Source: DATCDR01 sp036510575 | GTDB lineage: Bacteria; Actinomycetota; Acidimicrobiia; Acidimicrobiales; Bog-793 | Assembly: GCA_036510575.1 (NCBI GenBank) | Contig: DATCDR010000036.1 | Coordinates: forward strand, 1 to 64,000 | Reading direction: 5' to 3' | Length of the DNA stretch: 64,000 nt | Shown here: piece after piece, positions 18,163 to 26,293 of the stretch | Position numbering within the stretch: position 1 is the stretch's first letter | How the letters are laid out: each line of letters opens with the position of its first letter | The notes under the pieces: generated by a model | The model's input: the letters and a program-made list of their open reading frames with translations, nothing else | Database searches by the model: none | Told to the model about the DNA's origin: nothing | Program-made: the position numbers and the translations under genes

Positions 18163-18322
18163 CTACGCCGGGCGAGAACCGCGGACTGACGAGAGAGAAA
18201 TCGCCAGGGCGCAATCTCTCGTCCGGCACCATTTAACCTGCCAATCTCGCCTGGGGCGGCCAATTGCCGCCGCAGACGGTCGCGTGGCAAGAACTCTCGA
18301 TGGCCCGCCCTGGCACAGATAG

Positions 18323-18871
18323 CTATGCGAATCGGCCGCGGCGAATCCGCCGAGAAGTTTGTCCGGATGCGGTGTTCGCTACCACGTGCTGGACCACCTC
18401 GAAGGTCTGCGGAGGTGCCGCCGTCGGAACGATGAGTGCCTCGTCGGCGAGTCCTGCGAGATCTCGATCTGCGCGGTGAAGGCCAAGGACGCGCGCGCCT
18501 TGGTTTCTCGCATCGCTCACGCGATCGAGGAGATGTTCGCTCGCGTTGTTCGGCGCGATGACCAAGACCGTGTCGCCTCGTCGGACTGCCGCGAGCCGGT
18601 CCATAGTGATCGAGAGGTGTGTCCTCGCCCCCGCCGGAGCTGCCCACCTGATCCACGTCGGCATGAGGTCAGGTCGACCGGCCGAGCGAGCCTGATCGGC
18701 GAGGTGCGCGACGAAGTGCCATGGTTCGAATTCGGGGGTCCCAACAACTAGCAGCGAGTCGTTCCGACCGGAATCGTCTGTGCCGAGGGCGGCAGCAAAC
18801 TCTCTAGAGGCCTCGTCCAGACGAAGGTCCCGCAAGAGCCCGCGAAACCTGTGAATCTGATGGTTCTCCAT
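18323..18871 (-). CDS. SIS-like (phosphosugar-binding fold) protein
   Basis: 182 residues. The middle resembles a SIS domain: SLLVVGTPEFEPWHFVAHLADQ, then RRGDTVLVIAPNNASEHLLDRV, a strand GARVLGLHRADRDLAGLADEAL and the closing VPTAAPPQTFEVVQHVVAN. SIS domains bind phosphorylated sugars in isomerases and in GmhA-type or RpiR-type proteins. The usual SGxS loop is replaced by APNNAS, so sugar isomerisation is doubtful. ATG at 18871 with GGAGCG upstream, only 10 bases after the stop of the giant HD-GYP/repeat gene. They are almost certainly co-transcribed; whether the protein works with it is unknown. Confidence 0.6.
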   Translation of the reverse strand: MENHQIHRFRGLLRDLRLDEASREFAAALGTDDSGRNDSLLVVGTPEFEPWHFVAHLADQARSAGRPDLMPTWIRWAAPAGARTHLSITMDRLAAVRRGDTVLVIAPNNASEHLLDRVSDARNQGARVLGLHRADRDLAGLADEALIVPTAAPPQTFEVVQHVVANTASGQTSRRIRRGRFA

Positions 18872-18881
18872 CGAGTCGCTC

Positions 18882-21800
18882 CTATTGAACCGTGAGGCTA
18901 TAGGTCCACGTGCCGGTGTCGCCGTAGGCATCGTTGTCGGTACCCGACACGGTGTAGGTACCCGGTGCCAACGTGCCACCTGTCGTGATCGTGCCGATGG
19001 AGGAGACACCCAGGCTCGCGTTCGGCATCGTGGTCACAAAGCTCACTGAGCCGTTCTGGCCACTCGTAGCGAGCTGGTCTGTGAACGTGGCTGAGCTCGC
19101 CGCTGAGACGGTGTTCGAAGTCGGTACGTCTTGTGTGACCGAGACGGCACTGACCGTGAGGGTGAAGCTCCACGTACCGACCTCGAGCGAGGTATCAGAG
19201 TCGGTGCCCGACACGGCGTAATTCCCTGCCGGCAAGGTACCTGTGGTCGTGACCACACCCGAGCTGGATACGTTCAGGTAGGCGTTCGACGTCAATCTGA
19301 CGAACGTGACGGTCTCCGGATCGTCGGTCGCTAGCTGGGCGGTGAAGGCCGCTGAGCCAGTCGTCGAAACGGTGCCGGTGGTCGGCGCGCCTTGATCAAT
19401 GGCTGGCCCATGGACGGTGAGGGTGTAGCTCCACGTGCCGGTGTCACCGTAGGGATCGCCGTCGGTGCCCGACACCGTATAGCTCCCTGCCGCCAAGGCG
19501 CCGGTGGTCGCGATCGCGCCCGAGGACGACACGCCGAGCGACGCGTTCGGTAACGTCGTGACGAAGCTCACCGGCCCGTTCTGCCCGCTCGTGGCGATTT
19601 GGTCCGTGAAGCCGGCCGAGTTCGTCGTCGAGACGCTGCCGGCAGTCGGCGCATCCTGGGCGATCGCCACTGCGGTAACCGTGAGGGTGTAGCTCCACGT
19701 GCCGGTGTCGCCATAAGCATCGCTGTCAGTGCCCGACACCGTGTAGCTCCCTGCCGCCAAGGCGCCGGTGGTCGCGATCGCGCCCGAGGAAGAGACGCTG
19801 AGATGCGTATTCGACACCGTGGTCACGTAACTCACCGCTCCGGTGGAATCGTTGGTCGCGAGCTGGGCAATGAAGCCGGCCGAGTTCGTCGTCGAGACGC
19901 TGCCGGTGATCGGCGCATCCTGGCCGATCGCCACGGCAGTGACCGTGAGGGTGTAACTCCAGGTCCCGGTTCCGTTATAGGCGTCGGAGTCGGAGCCCGA
20001 CACGGTGTAGGTCCCAGCCGCCAAGATGCCAGTTGTGGCGATCGCGCCCGAGGAGGAGACATGCAAGTGGGCATTTGGCGCCGTGGTCACGAAGGTCGCC
20101 GCGCCGTTGGGATCGTTCGTCGCGAGCTGCGCAGTGAAGGCGCCCGAGTTCGTCGTCGAGACGCTGCCGGTGGTCGGCGCGTCCTGATCGATAGTGATGA
20201 AGCTGACCGTGAGCGTGAAGCTCCACGTGCCGGTGTCGCCGTAGGCATCGCTGTCGGTGCCCGACACGGTGTAACTTCCCTGCCCCAGGACTCCGGTCGT
20301 CGTGATCGCGCCCGAGGAGGAGACGGCGAGATTCGCGTTCGGCGATGTCGTGACGAACGTGACCGATCCGTTCTGGCCACTTGTCACGAGCTGGGAGGTG
20401 AAGTTCGGCGAAAACAACTGCCAGAACAGACCCCAGGACTGTGATGCCCCATACGGTGCGCTCTGGCTGATCGCGACGGCGGTGACCGTGAGGGTGTAGC
20501 TCCACGTGCCGCTGTCGCCGTAGGCATCGCTGTCGGTGCCCGACACCGTGTAGGTCCCCGCGTCCAAGAGGCCACCGGCGGTCGTGACCGCGCCGGCGGC
20601 AGAGACAAGAAGGTGCGAGTTCGGCGATGTCGTGACGAAGCTCGCCGCGCCGTTCTGGCCGCTCGTCGCGAGCTGGACAGTGAAGCCGGCCGAGTTAGTC
20701 GTCGAGACGCTGCCCGTGGTCGGGGCACCTTGGCCGATGGCGACGGCACTGACGGTAAGGGTGTAGCTCCACGTACCGCTGTCGCCGTAGGCATCGCTGT
20801 CGGTGCCCGACACCGTGTAGCTCCCTGCGTCCAAGATGCCACCGGCGGTCGTGATCGCGCCTGAAGGTGAGACGACGAGATGCGCATTCGGCGACGTGGT
20901 GATGGAGGTGACCGATCCGTTCTGTCCAGTCGTCGCCAGCTGAGCGGTAAATCCGGTCGAGTTAGTTGTCGAGACAGTTCCCGTGGTCGGAGCACCTTGG
21001 CTGATCACTACGGCCTGGACGGTGAGCGTGTACGTCCACGCGCCGCTGTCACCGTAGGCATCGCTGTCGGTGCCTGACACTGGGTAGGTGCCCGCCGCCA
21101 AGGTGCCGGCAGTCGTGATCGCGCCCGAGGAGGAGACGACGAGATGGGCGTTCGCCGATGTTGTGACGAATGTCACCGCTCCGTTCTGGCCGCTCGTCGC
21201 CAGCTGGTCGGTGAAGCCGGCCGAGTTCGTCGTTGTTGCCGTGCGGGTCGTCGGCGCAGATTGGCCGATCGCGACGGCGCTTACCGTGAGCGTGTACGTC
21301 CACGTGCCACTGTCGCCATATGCATCGCCGTCGGTGCCCGACACTGTGTAGCTACCTGCCGCCAAGATGCCGCCCGCAGTCGTGATCGCCCCAGCAGAGG
21401 AGACGACGAGATAAGCGTTCGCCGACGTGGTTACGAAGCTCACCGCACCGTTCTGACCGCTCGTCGCCAGCTGGTCGGTGAAGCCGGCCGAGTTCGTCGT
21501 CGTTACGTTGCCGGTCGTCGGCGCAGATTGGCCGATGGCGACGGCACTGACGGTGAGGGTGTAGCTCCACGTGCCGGTGTCGCTGTAAGCATCGCTGTCG
21601 GTGCCCGACACCGTGTAGCTCCCTGCCACAAGGGTCCCACTGGTCGTAATCGCCCCGGAGGAGGAGATATTCAGGTGCGTGTTCGCCGATGTGGTGACGA
21701 AGCTCACCGCACCGTTCTGACCGCTCGTCGCGAGCTGGTCGGTGAAGCCGGCCGAGTTCGTCGTCGTGGCATTACCGGTCGTAGGTGCAGATTGACCGAT

Positions 21801-24800
21801 CGCGACGGCGCTAACCGTGAGCGTGTAGCTCCACGTGCCGCTGTCGCCATAGGCATCGGAATCATTGCCCGACGCCGTGTAGCTACCCGCTGCCAAGGTC
21901 CCGGTGGTCGTGATCGCCCCCGAGGAGGAGACGCTCACGCCGGCGTTCGTCGACGTGGTGAGGAAGCTCACCGCTCCGTTCTGGCCGCTCGTCGCCAGCT
22001 GGTCGGTGAAGCCGGCCGAGTTCGTCGTCGTTGCGTTGCCGGTCGTCGGCCCAGATTGGCCGATCGCGACGGCGCTTACCGTGAGCGTGTAGGTCCACGT
22101 GCCGCTGTCGCCATATGCATCGCTGTCGGTGCCCGTCACGTTGTAGCTGGCGGTCGCCATAAGGCCGGTGGTCGTGATCACGCCCGAGGAGGAGACGGCG
22201 ACGCTCAAGTTCGGCGAGGTCGTGACGAAGCTCTCCGCTCCGTTCTGGCCGCTCGTCGCCAGCTGGTCGGAAAAGCCGGCCGAGTCCGTCGTCGAGACGC
22301 TGCCGGTGGTTGGAGTGTCCTGTCCAATCGCGACGGCATCGATCTTGAGTGTGTAGCTCCACGTGCCGCTGTCGCCGTACGCGTCGCTGTCAGTGCCCGA
22401 CACGGTGAAGGTACCCGCCGCCAAAGTGCCGGTGGTCGTGACCTCACCCGAAGAGGAAACACTCATATCGGAGTTTGGCATCGTGGTGACGAAGCTCACC
22501 GCTCCGTTCTGGCCGCTCGTCGCCAGCTGGTCGGTGAAGCTCGCCGATTTGGTGGTCGAGACCCTCCCCGTGTCCGGTGAACCCTGGCCGATCGCGCCGG
22601 CAGCCACGGCGAGGGTGTAGCTCCACGTGCCGCTATCACCATCGGCGTCGCTGTCGGTGCCCGAGACCGCGTAGCTCCCTGCCGCCAAGGTGCCCGAGGT
22701 CGTGATCACACCCGAGGAGGAGATAGTTAGATGGCCGTTTGCCGAGGTGGTGACGAAGCTGACCGTCCCGTTCTGGCCGCTCGTCGCCAGCTGGTCGGTG
22801 AAGCTCGCCGACTTGGTCGTCGAGACGCTGCCGGTGGTCGGTGAACCCTGGTCGATGGCGACAGCAGTGACCGTGAGGGCGTAGCTCCACGTGCCTGTCG
22901 CGCCCGACGCGTTGCTGTCGGTTCCCGACACCGCGTAGCTCCCTGCCGCCAAGGTGCCAGAGGTCGTGACGACGCCTGAGGAGGAGACACTCATATGGGC
23001 GTCTGCCGACGTGGTGACGACGTGCACCGCTCCGTTCTGGCCGCTCGTCGCCAGCTGGTCGGTGAAGCTCGCCGACTTGGTCGTCGAGACGCTGCCGGTG
23101 GTCGGCGCGCTCTGAGTGATCACCTCGATATCGACTGTCGCATCGGCGTTGCTGCTTGAGCCGGAGTGATAGTTGCCGTCGCCGCCGTAGGTGGCTACCG
23201 CGGAGTAAGTCCCCGCGCCAACGTCATCTATCGAACAGGTATAGGTAGCCGTCGACCCGTCACCCCCGACTGCGACGGAGGAACACGTCGAAGCGGCGCC
23301 ATCCGGGGACCGCACTTGCCATGTGACGGACCCGGTTGGTCTCGGTGCCGCAGTCGGACCCGAGACCGACGCGGTGAAGACGAGGGTCCCTCCGGCAACC
23401 ACGGCGTTGCTGACGACGTCGACTGTTGGGTCGCCAGCGCGAACGATCACAGTCTGCTCAGACTGAGGTGCGGTTTCGTAGAGGGTGTTCCCGGACTGGT
23501 TCGCGTCGATGATGCAAGTGCCTGAGCTGAGGAAGGACACAGCCGAACCCGAGATCGAACACGTCGAAGCAGTCCGAGCCGGAATGCTGAAGACGACCGC
23601 GTTTCCCGAAGCTCCGCCAGTGGCTCTCGGGAGGTAGGTCTCCCCGACATCAGAACCCGAGCTGGTCGACGTGAACGTGATGTTCTGTGAACCCTTTGCC
23701 ACCGCCAGATGTGCGACTCGGGAAAGAGCGGGCACCTGAGCGGCGGAAACCGAGTTTGTCGTCGCCTCGCTGGCCGGTAGCGCGTTCGCCGCGAGGGCGC
23801 TCGCACCAATAGCTGTTGCCATTAGAGCCGTCCGTGAGCCGACCGAAGCGGCCTGCCCGAGATGCTCGAGCTGACTGACCACCGGGGCGTCAACGAGCCA
23901 AGAGATCGGACCGATCGCGCGTCGAAGGCGACCGATGGAGATGTTGAGGAACGCCCTCACGATCACGGGATCGAATTGCGTGCCCGCGCAGCGAGTGAGT
24001 TCTTGTCGCGCCCAAGACGGACTTGCCGGCCGCTTGTACGCGCGCGCCGCGGTCATCACCTCGAAGGAGTCGGCCACGGCGACGATGCGTGCGCCGAGCG
24101 AGATCTCCTCGCCAGCCAGACCGTAGGGATATCCCGTTCCATCATGCTTCTCATGGTGTTGGGCAACCGTGAGGCTCCACTCGCCGAGCCACGAACTGAG
24201 TGGGGCGATCAGCCGTGCACCTTCTAGCGGGTGACTCTTCAGCTCCTCCCAGTCGGCAGCTGACAGCTTCTCGGTCTTGTTCAAGACCTCTGCGTGAACC
24301 GTGAGCTTGCCAATGTCGTGCAACAAAGCGGACCATCGCAGTCGATCCCTGTCGGCCGATGAAAGCTCGAGCTCCTCAGCGATCATGTCCGTGATCGCCC
24401 GCACGCGCTCGGAGTGGCCGCGGGTCTGCCGGTCGTGGGCGCTAAGTGCGCCGGCCAAGGCAAGGATCTCTGCGGCTGCCTCCGTCGGCTCCTCGGCGGC
24501 AAGCTGCCCGACGTCGAGACGACGTTCGAGGTCCTTCGTCGTTCCGGAACGAAGGGCCACCCCCAGTCGAGACGGAGCCTTATCGGGAAAGAGCATCGTC
24601 ATCTTCAAGAGCGCTGCAAGGGGGAGAAATCTCCGTGCCGCTCGCTCGGTTCCATAAAGTGCGAGTGTCGAGGCGCCAAGCACGGCGGCCCACCAGAAGA
24701 TCGTGCGGGTCACACCGACCGGATGTGGAAGCGACGTCGCGACGATTGACGCGACGCCTACCGACACGGCGATCGGGGCCAGGAAGATCACCGTCGAGAG

Positions 24801-24893
24801 CACTCGGGCAAGGACGGGTCGCCCTCGCCACCGTGCTCCTTCCGCGGCTGTACTCTCAGCGGCCGTGTTCTGAGCGCGCCGGGGCCACTTCAT
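18882..24893 (-). CDS. Giant membrane HD-GYP phosphodiesterase fused to tandem-repeat ectodomain
   Basis: 2003 residues in one uninterrupted frame. 1-29 basic cytoplasmic; membrane helices about 31-54 and 62-81; an HD-GYP domain about 147-320 with H153/D154, H160, HDIGK (192-196), HHEKHDGTGYP (246-256) and VADSFEVMTA. These are all metal and substrate residues expected of an active c-di-GMP phosphodiesterase. A third hydrophobic segment (about 353-373, TALMATAIGASALAANA) exports the rest. Next come an Ig-like module (401-487), a second Ig-like module (488-590), then 16 repeats of about 88 residues, each ending like GTDSDAYGDTGTWSYTLTV. Topology is consistent: enzyme inside, repeats outside. 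No LPxTG or C-terminal anchor. Confidence 0.88.
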   Translation of the reverse strand: MKWPRRAQNTAAESTAAEGARWRGRPVLARVLSTVIFLAPIAVSVGVASIVATSLPHPVGVTRTIFWWAAVLGASTLALYGTERAARRFLPLAALLKMTMLFPDKAPSRLGVALRSGTTKDLERRLDVGQLAAEEPTEAAAEILALAGALSAHDRQTRGHSERVRAITDMIAEELELSSADRDRLRWSALLHDIGKLTVHAEVLNKTEKLSAADWEELKSHPLEGARLIAPLSSWLGEWSLTVAQHHEKHDGTGYPYGLAGEEISLGARIVAVADSFEVMTAARAYKRPASPSWARQELTRCAGTQFDPVIVRAFLNISIGRLRRAIGPISWLVDAPVVSQLEHLGQAASVGSRTALMATAIGASALAANALPASEATTNSVSAAQVPALSRVAHLAVAKGSQNITFTSTSSGSDVGETYLPRATGGASGNAVVFSIPARTASTCSISGSAVSFLSSGTCIIDANQSGNTLYETAPQSEQTVIVRAGDPTVDVVSNAVVAGGTLVFTASVSGPTAAPRPTGSVTWQVRSPDGAASTCSSVAVGGDGSTATYTCSIDDVGAGTYSAVATYGGDGNYHSGSSSNADATVDIEVITQSAPTTGSVSTTKSASFTDQLATSGQNGAVHVVTTSADAHMSVSSSGVVTTSGTLAAGSYAVSGTDSNASGATGTWSYALTVTAVAIDQGSPTTGSVSTTKSASFTDQLATSGQNGTVSFVTTSANGHLTISSSGVITTSGTLAAGSYAVSGTDSDADGDSGTWSYTLAVAAGAIGQGSPDTGRVSTTKSASFTDQLATSGQNGAVSFVTTMPNSDMSVSSSGEVTTTGTLAAGTFTVSGTDSDAYGDSGTWSYTLKIDAVAIGQDTPTTGSVSTTDSAGFSDQLATSGQNGAESFVTTSPNLSVAVSSSGVITTTGLMATASYNVTGTDSDAYGDSGTWTYTLTVSAVAIGQSGPTTGNATTTNSAGFTDQLATSGQNGAVSFLTTSTNAGVSVSSSGAITTTGTLAAGSYTASGNDSDAYGDSGTWSYTLTVSAVAIGQSAPTTGNATTTNSAGFTDQLATSGQNGAVSFVTTSANTHLNISSSGAITTSGTLVAGSYTVSGTDSDAYSDTGTWSYTLTVSAVAIGQSAPTTGNVTTTNSAGFTDQLATSGQNGAVSFVTTSANAYLVVSSAGAITTAGGILAAGSYTVSGTDGDAYGDSGTWTYTLTVSAVAIGQSAPTTRTATTTNSAGFTDQLATSGQNGAVTFVTTSANAHLVVSSSGAITTAGTLAAGTYPVSGTDSDAYGDSGAWTYTLTVQAVVISQGAPTTGTVSTTNSTGFTAQLATTGQNGSVTSITTSPNAHLVVSPSGAITTAGGILDAGSYTVSGTDSDAYGDSGTWSYTLTVSAVAIGQGAPTTGSVSTTNSAGFTVQLATSGQNGAASFVTTSPNSHLLVSAAGAVTTAGGLLDAGTYTVSGTDSDAYGDSGTWSYTLTVTAVAISQSAPYGASQSWGLFWQLFSPNFTSQLVTSGQNGSVTFVTTSPNANLAVSSSGAITTTGVLGQGSYTVSGTDSDAYGDTGTWSFTLTVSFITIDQDAPTTGSVSTTNSGAFTAQLATNDPNGAATFVTTAPNAHLHVSSSGAIATTGILAAGTYTVSGSDSDAYNGTGTWSYTLTVTAVAIGQDAPITGSVSTTNSAGFIAQLATNDSTGAVSYVTTVSNTHLSVSSSGAIATTGALAAGSYTVSGTDSDAYGDTGTWSYTLTVTAVAIAQDAPTAGSVSTTNSAGFTDQIATSGQNGPVSFVTTLPNASLGVSSSGAIATTGALAAGSYTVSGTDGDPYGDTGTWSYTLTVHGPAIDQGAPTTGTVSTTGSAAFTAQLATDDPETVTFVRLTSNAYLNVSSSGVVTTTGTLPAGNYAVSGTDSDTSLEVGTWSFTLTVSAVSVTQDVPTSNTVSAASSATFTDQLATSGQNGSVSFVTTMPNASLGVSSIGTITTGGTLAPGTYTVSGTDNDAYGDTGTWTYSLTVQ
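18885..23123 (-). repeat. About 16 tandem ~265-bp coding repeats (ectodomain of the giant protein)
   Basis: Consecutive units of 86-90 codons share the frame (I/V)xQxxPTTGxVSTTNSAGF, TxQLATSGQNGAVSFVTT, SSSGAITTTGTLAAGSYTV and the acidic end motif. Predicted all-beta; the Asp-rich DSDAYGD turn resembles calcium-binding turns of cadherin-like and Ig-like surface repeats. Units 5-8 are almost identical at DNA level, indicating recent unequal recombination or gene conversion. The first and last units and unit 15 are the most diverged, and unit 11 has a unique segment. Confidence 0.9.
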
Positions 24894-25174
24894 CCCAATA
24901 GCATTACGACCGGAATCGACCTGAGTTGAGCAAACCGGCGCGAGTCAAGCGCCGCGAATCGGCTGCTCAAGGCTCTAGTTCAGCTGCTGGATCTGCGATG
25001 CGAAGGCCCAGCCGGCCCGGGTCGATCCGCGAGTGAACTCAACGTTCGGTCGAGCGGAACCAATCGGTGGCGTTCGACCTTTAAAGACAGCAGTACGGCT
25101 TCCGACGTAGGGTCACGCAATCTGGCACGCGAAGTTCGCTCTCGAATCAGAGATCGGAGCGACGTGCGCGGCAA
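24894..25174. other. Start region of the giant gene, no gene seen
   Basis: About 280 bases upstream of the giant gene. It should hold the giant gene's promoter, but I cannot name -10 and -35 boxes with confidence. CTTTAAAG near 25079 is a short palindrome. The minus-strand frame 24980-25174 is compositionally unlike a protein. Confidence 0.4.
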
Positions 25175-25326
25175 CTAGGCCGGAGCAGTCAGCTCCTGGG
25201 CGACGCTGTACCCCCCGTCGCGCGGGTGCGCGATCGCCACTCTTCGGCGTCACTCATCGTCGCAAACGGGCCGACGATGGACTGCGGCGCCACGTTGGCG
25301 GGACCTTGGAGCACGACGACGGACAT
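25175..25326 (-). pseudogene. Very small ORF (~50 codons) with apparent -1 frameshift
   Basis: From ATG at 25326 the frame reads MSVVVLQGPANVAPQSIVG then PFATMSDAEEW. After that a neighbouring frame gives AIAHPRDGGYSVAQELTAPA and stops at 25175. One missing base after the Trp codon would join them. The two halves look like one compact protein (strand, GPF...AEEW helix, GGYSVAQEL strand) rather than chance. In the unshifted frame it ends at 25189. No family assigned. Confidence 0.3.
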
Positions 25327-25717
25327 GTGACGTAGCGCACGACGGCTCCATCAGGAAACGGCTCCCAGTCGATCCGGCACCACCGCCGAGGTCTCGGCGG
25401 AACAAGCCCCGTCCACCGCCAACAGAACGACCGCGCGAGCTGCACCTGGCTCGCCGCCGTGGAAGTTCCGCTCAGGACGGGCGAAAGCCAAATCCCGGAG
25501 TGGACCAGATCGGCGGTGGCCGCGTGGGCGCGGTACGACGATCTCGTCGATCACTCCATTTCGAAAGGCAACCTCTGCAGAGAACGCGCGGCCTCGCTCG
25601 AATCCGACGACAGCCAAGCTGCTGAAGTAGCGCCCAGAGCACCGAATCGGCGAGCGTGAAGCAAGCGGGCCGTACCGCTGAGACGGACCTCGACGTCGCC
25701 CGATCACCTTGGGTTCG
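25327..25717. other. Gene-free or degraded interval
   Basis: About 390 bases. Minus-strand frames here (25351-25707 and 25254-25445) contain short protein-like phrases such as DWEPFPDGAVVRYVTCP but no recognisable family and no ribosome site. They may be eroded coding sequence upstream of the small broken ORF. Confidence 0.35.
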
Positions 25718-25730
25718 GTAACTAGGTTAC
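25718..25730. promoter_or_regulatory. Palindromic operator overlapping a leaderless promoter
   Basis: GTAAC-TAG-GTTAC is a perfect inverted repeat at 25718-25730. The ATG of the ribbon-helix-helix gene begins only five bases later, at 25735, with no Shine-Dalgarno. A TAGGTT hexamer (25723-25728) could be a -10 box for an mRNA starting at the ATG, so the palindrome would cover the promoter. TACTAGTA at 25728-25735 is a second, overlapping palindrome. The layout suits autorepression by the RHH protein (inference). Confidence 0.5.
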
Positions 25731-25734
25731 TAGT

Positions 25735-25923
25735 ATGCTAAAACTTCTTGGAGTGCCCGGCGAGCTGAAGCAGTTCAACGTATATCTACCGGTCGACCTC
25801 ATCCGGGACCTGAAGCATCACGCCATAGACACAGAGAAATCGCTGTCGGCCCTCGTCGCCGAAGCGGTGCGCGCCTACCTCGAGCATTCCCGACCGAAAC
25901 CATCGAGTCGAAAGGAGACCTGA
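25735..25923 (+). CDS. Ribbon-helix-helix (CopG/MetJ/Arc) DNA-binding protein
   Basis: 62 residues: [20 protein letters not shown] is the beta-strand plus first helix, followed by [17 protein letters not shown], the second helix, with the usual short turn. It would form a dimer with a two-stranded sheet in the major groove. It starts at an apparently leaderless ATG beside a perfect palindrome and is followed after one base by a VOC gene (AAGGAG then ATG), so it is probably the autoregulator of a two-gene operon. It could also be an antitoxin-type RHH, but no toxin gene is present. Confidence 0.8.
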   Translation: MLKLLGVPGELKQFNVYLPVDLIRDLKHHAIDTEKSLSALVAEAVRAYLEHSRPKPSSRKET

Positions 25924-25924
25924 A

Positions 25925-26269
25925 ATGACAACCCAAGGCATCGACGCCGTGTTCCTGGAGAGCCACAACTGCGGCAAATCGGCGAAGTTCTTCCAGGCGC
26001 TCGGATTCGAACTGGAGTTCGAGACCGGCCACGCCTCAGGGTCAACTTCAAACGGCGATGGGCCCTACGTCTTCATCGCCGAGGTTCCAGAAGACCAGGC
26101 GCCCCAAATGCAGCTCGTGTTGAAACTGGCGGATGCGGACTCCTTCTAGCCCGACCCCTGCATCGAGGTTGTCTCATCTTTCAAAGAGAGTCACTACGGA
26201 TCCCAGGAGATGACCGTCCGGGATCCCGACGGTCGAATCTGGAACCTCCAGGCCCCGAGCCAAGCCTGA
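25925..26269 (+). pseudogene. VOC-family protein interrupted by in-frame amber codon
   Basis: Reading from the ATG: AVFLESHNCGKSAKFFQALGFE..., MQLVLKLADADSF, then TAG at 26147-26149. The same frame continues without another stop through PDPCIEVVSSFKESHYGS and MTVRDPDGRIWNLQAP to TGA at 26267-26269, 114 codons in all. The downstream part carries the second metal-ligand region of a glyoxalase/bleomycin-resistance VOC fold, so the stop truncates a once-complete gene. A CAG to TAG change (Gln) is the simplest cause. Follows the RHH gene in an operon with a good AAGGAG site. Confidence 0.8.
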
Positions 26270-26293
26270 GCCCGAGCACGACATCAAGAGAGG

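Noticed and set aside
19599..20444. Plus-strand frame of 281 codons over the repeats
   Set aside because: Same reason: mirror of the repeat coding strand, biased composition.
21144..22580. Long plus-strand open frame (478 codons) inside the giant gene
   Set aside because: It is the antisense shadow of the tandem repeats, Arg/Ala-rich and repeating with the same period; no RBS and no family match.
24980..25174. 64-codon minus-strand ORF
   Set aside because: Arg/Ser-rich, no RBS, no protein-like pattern.
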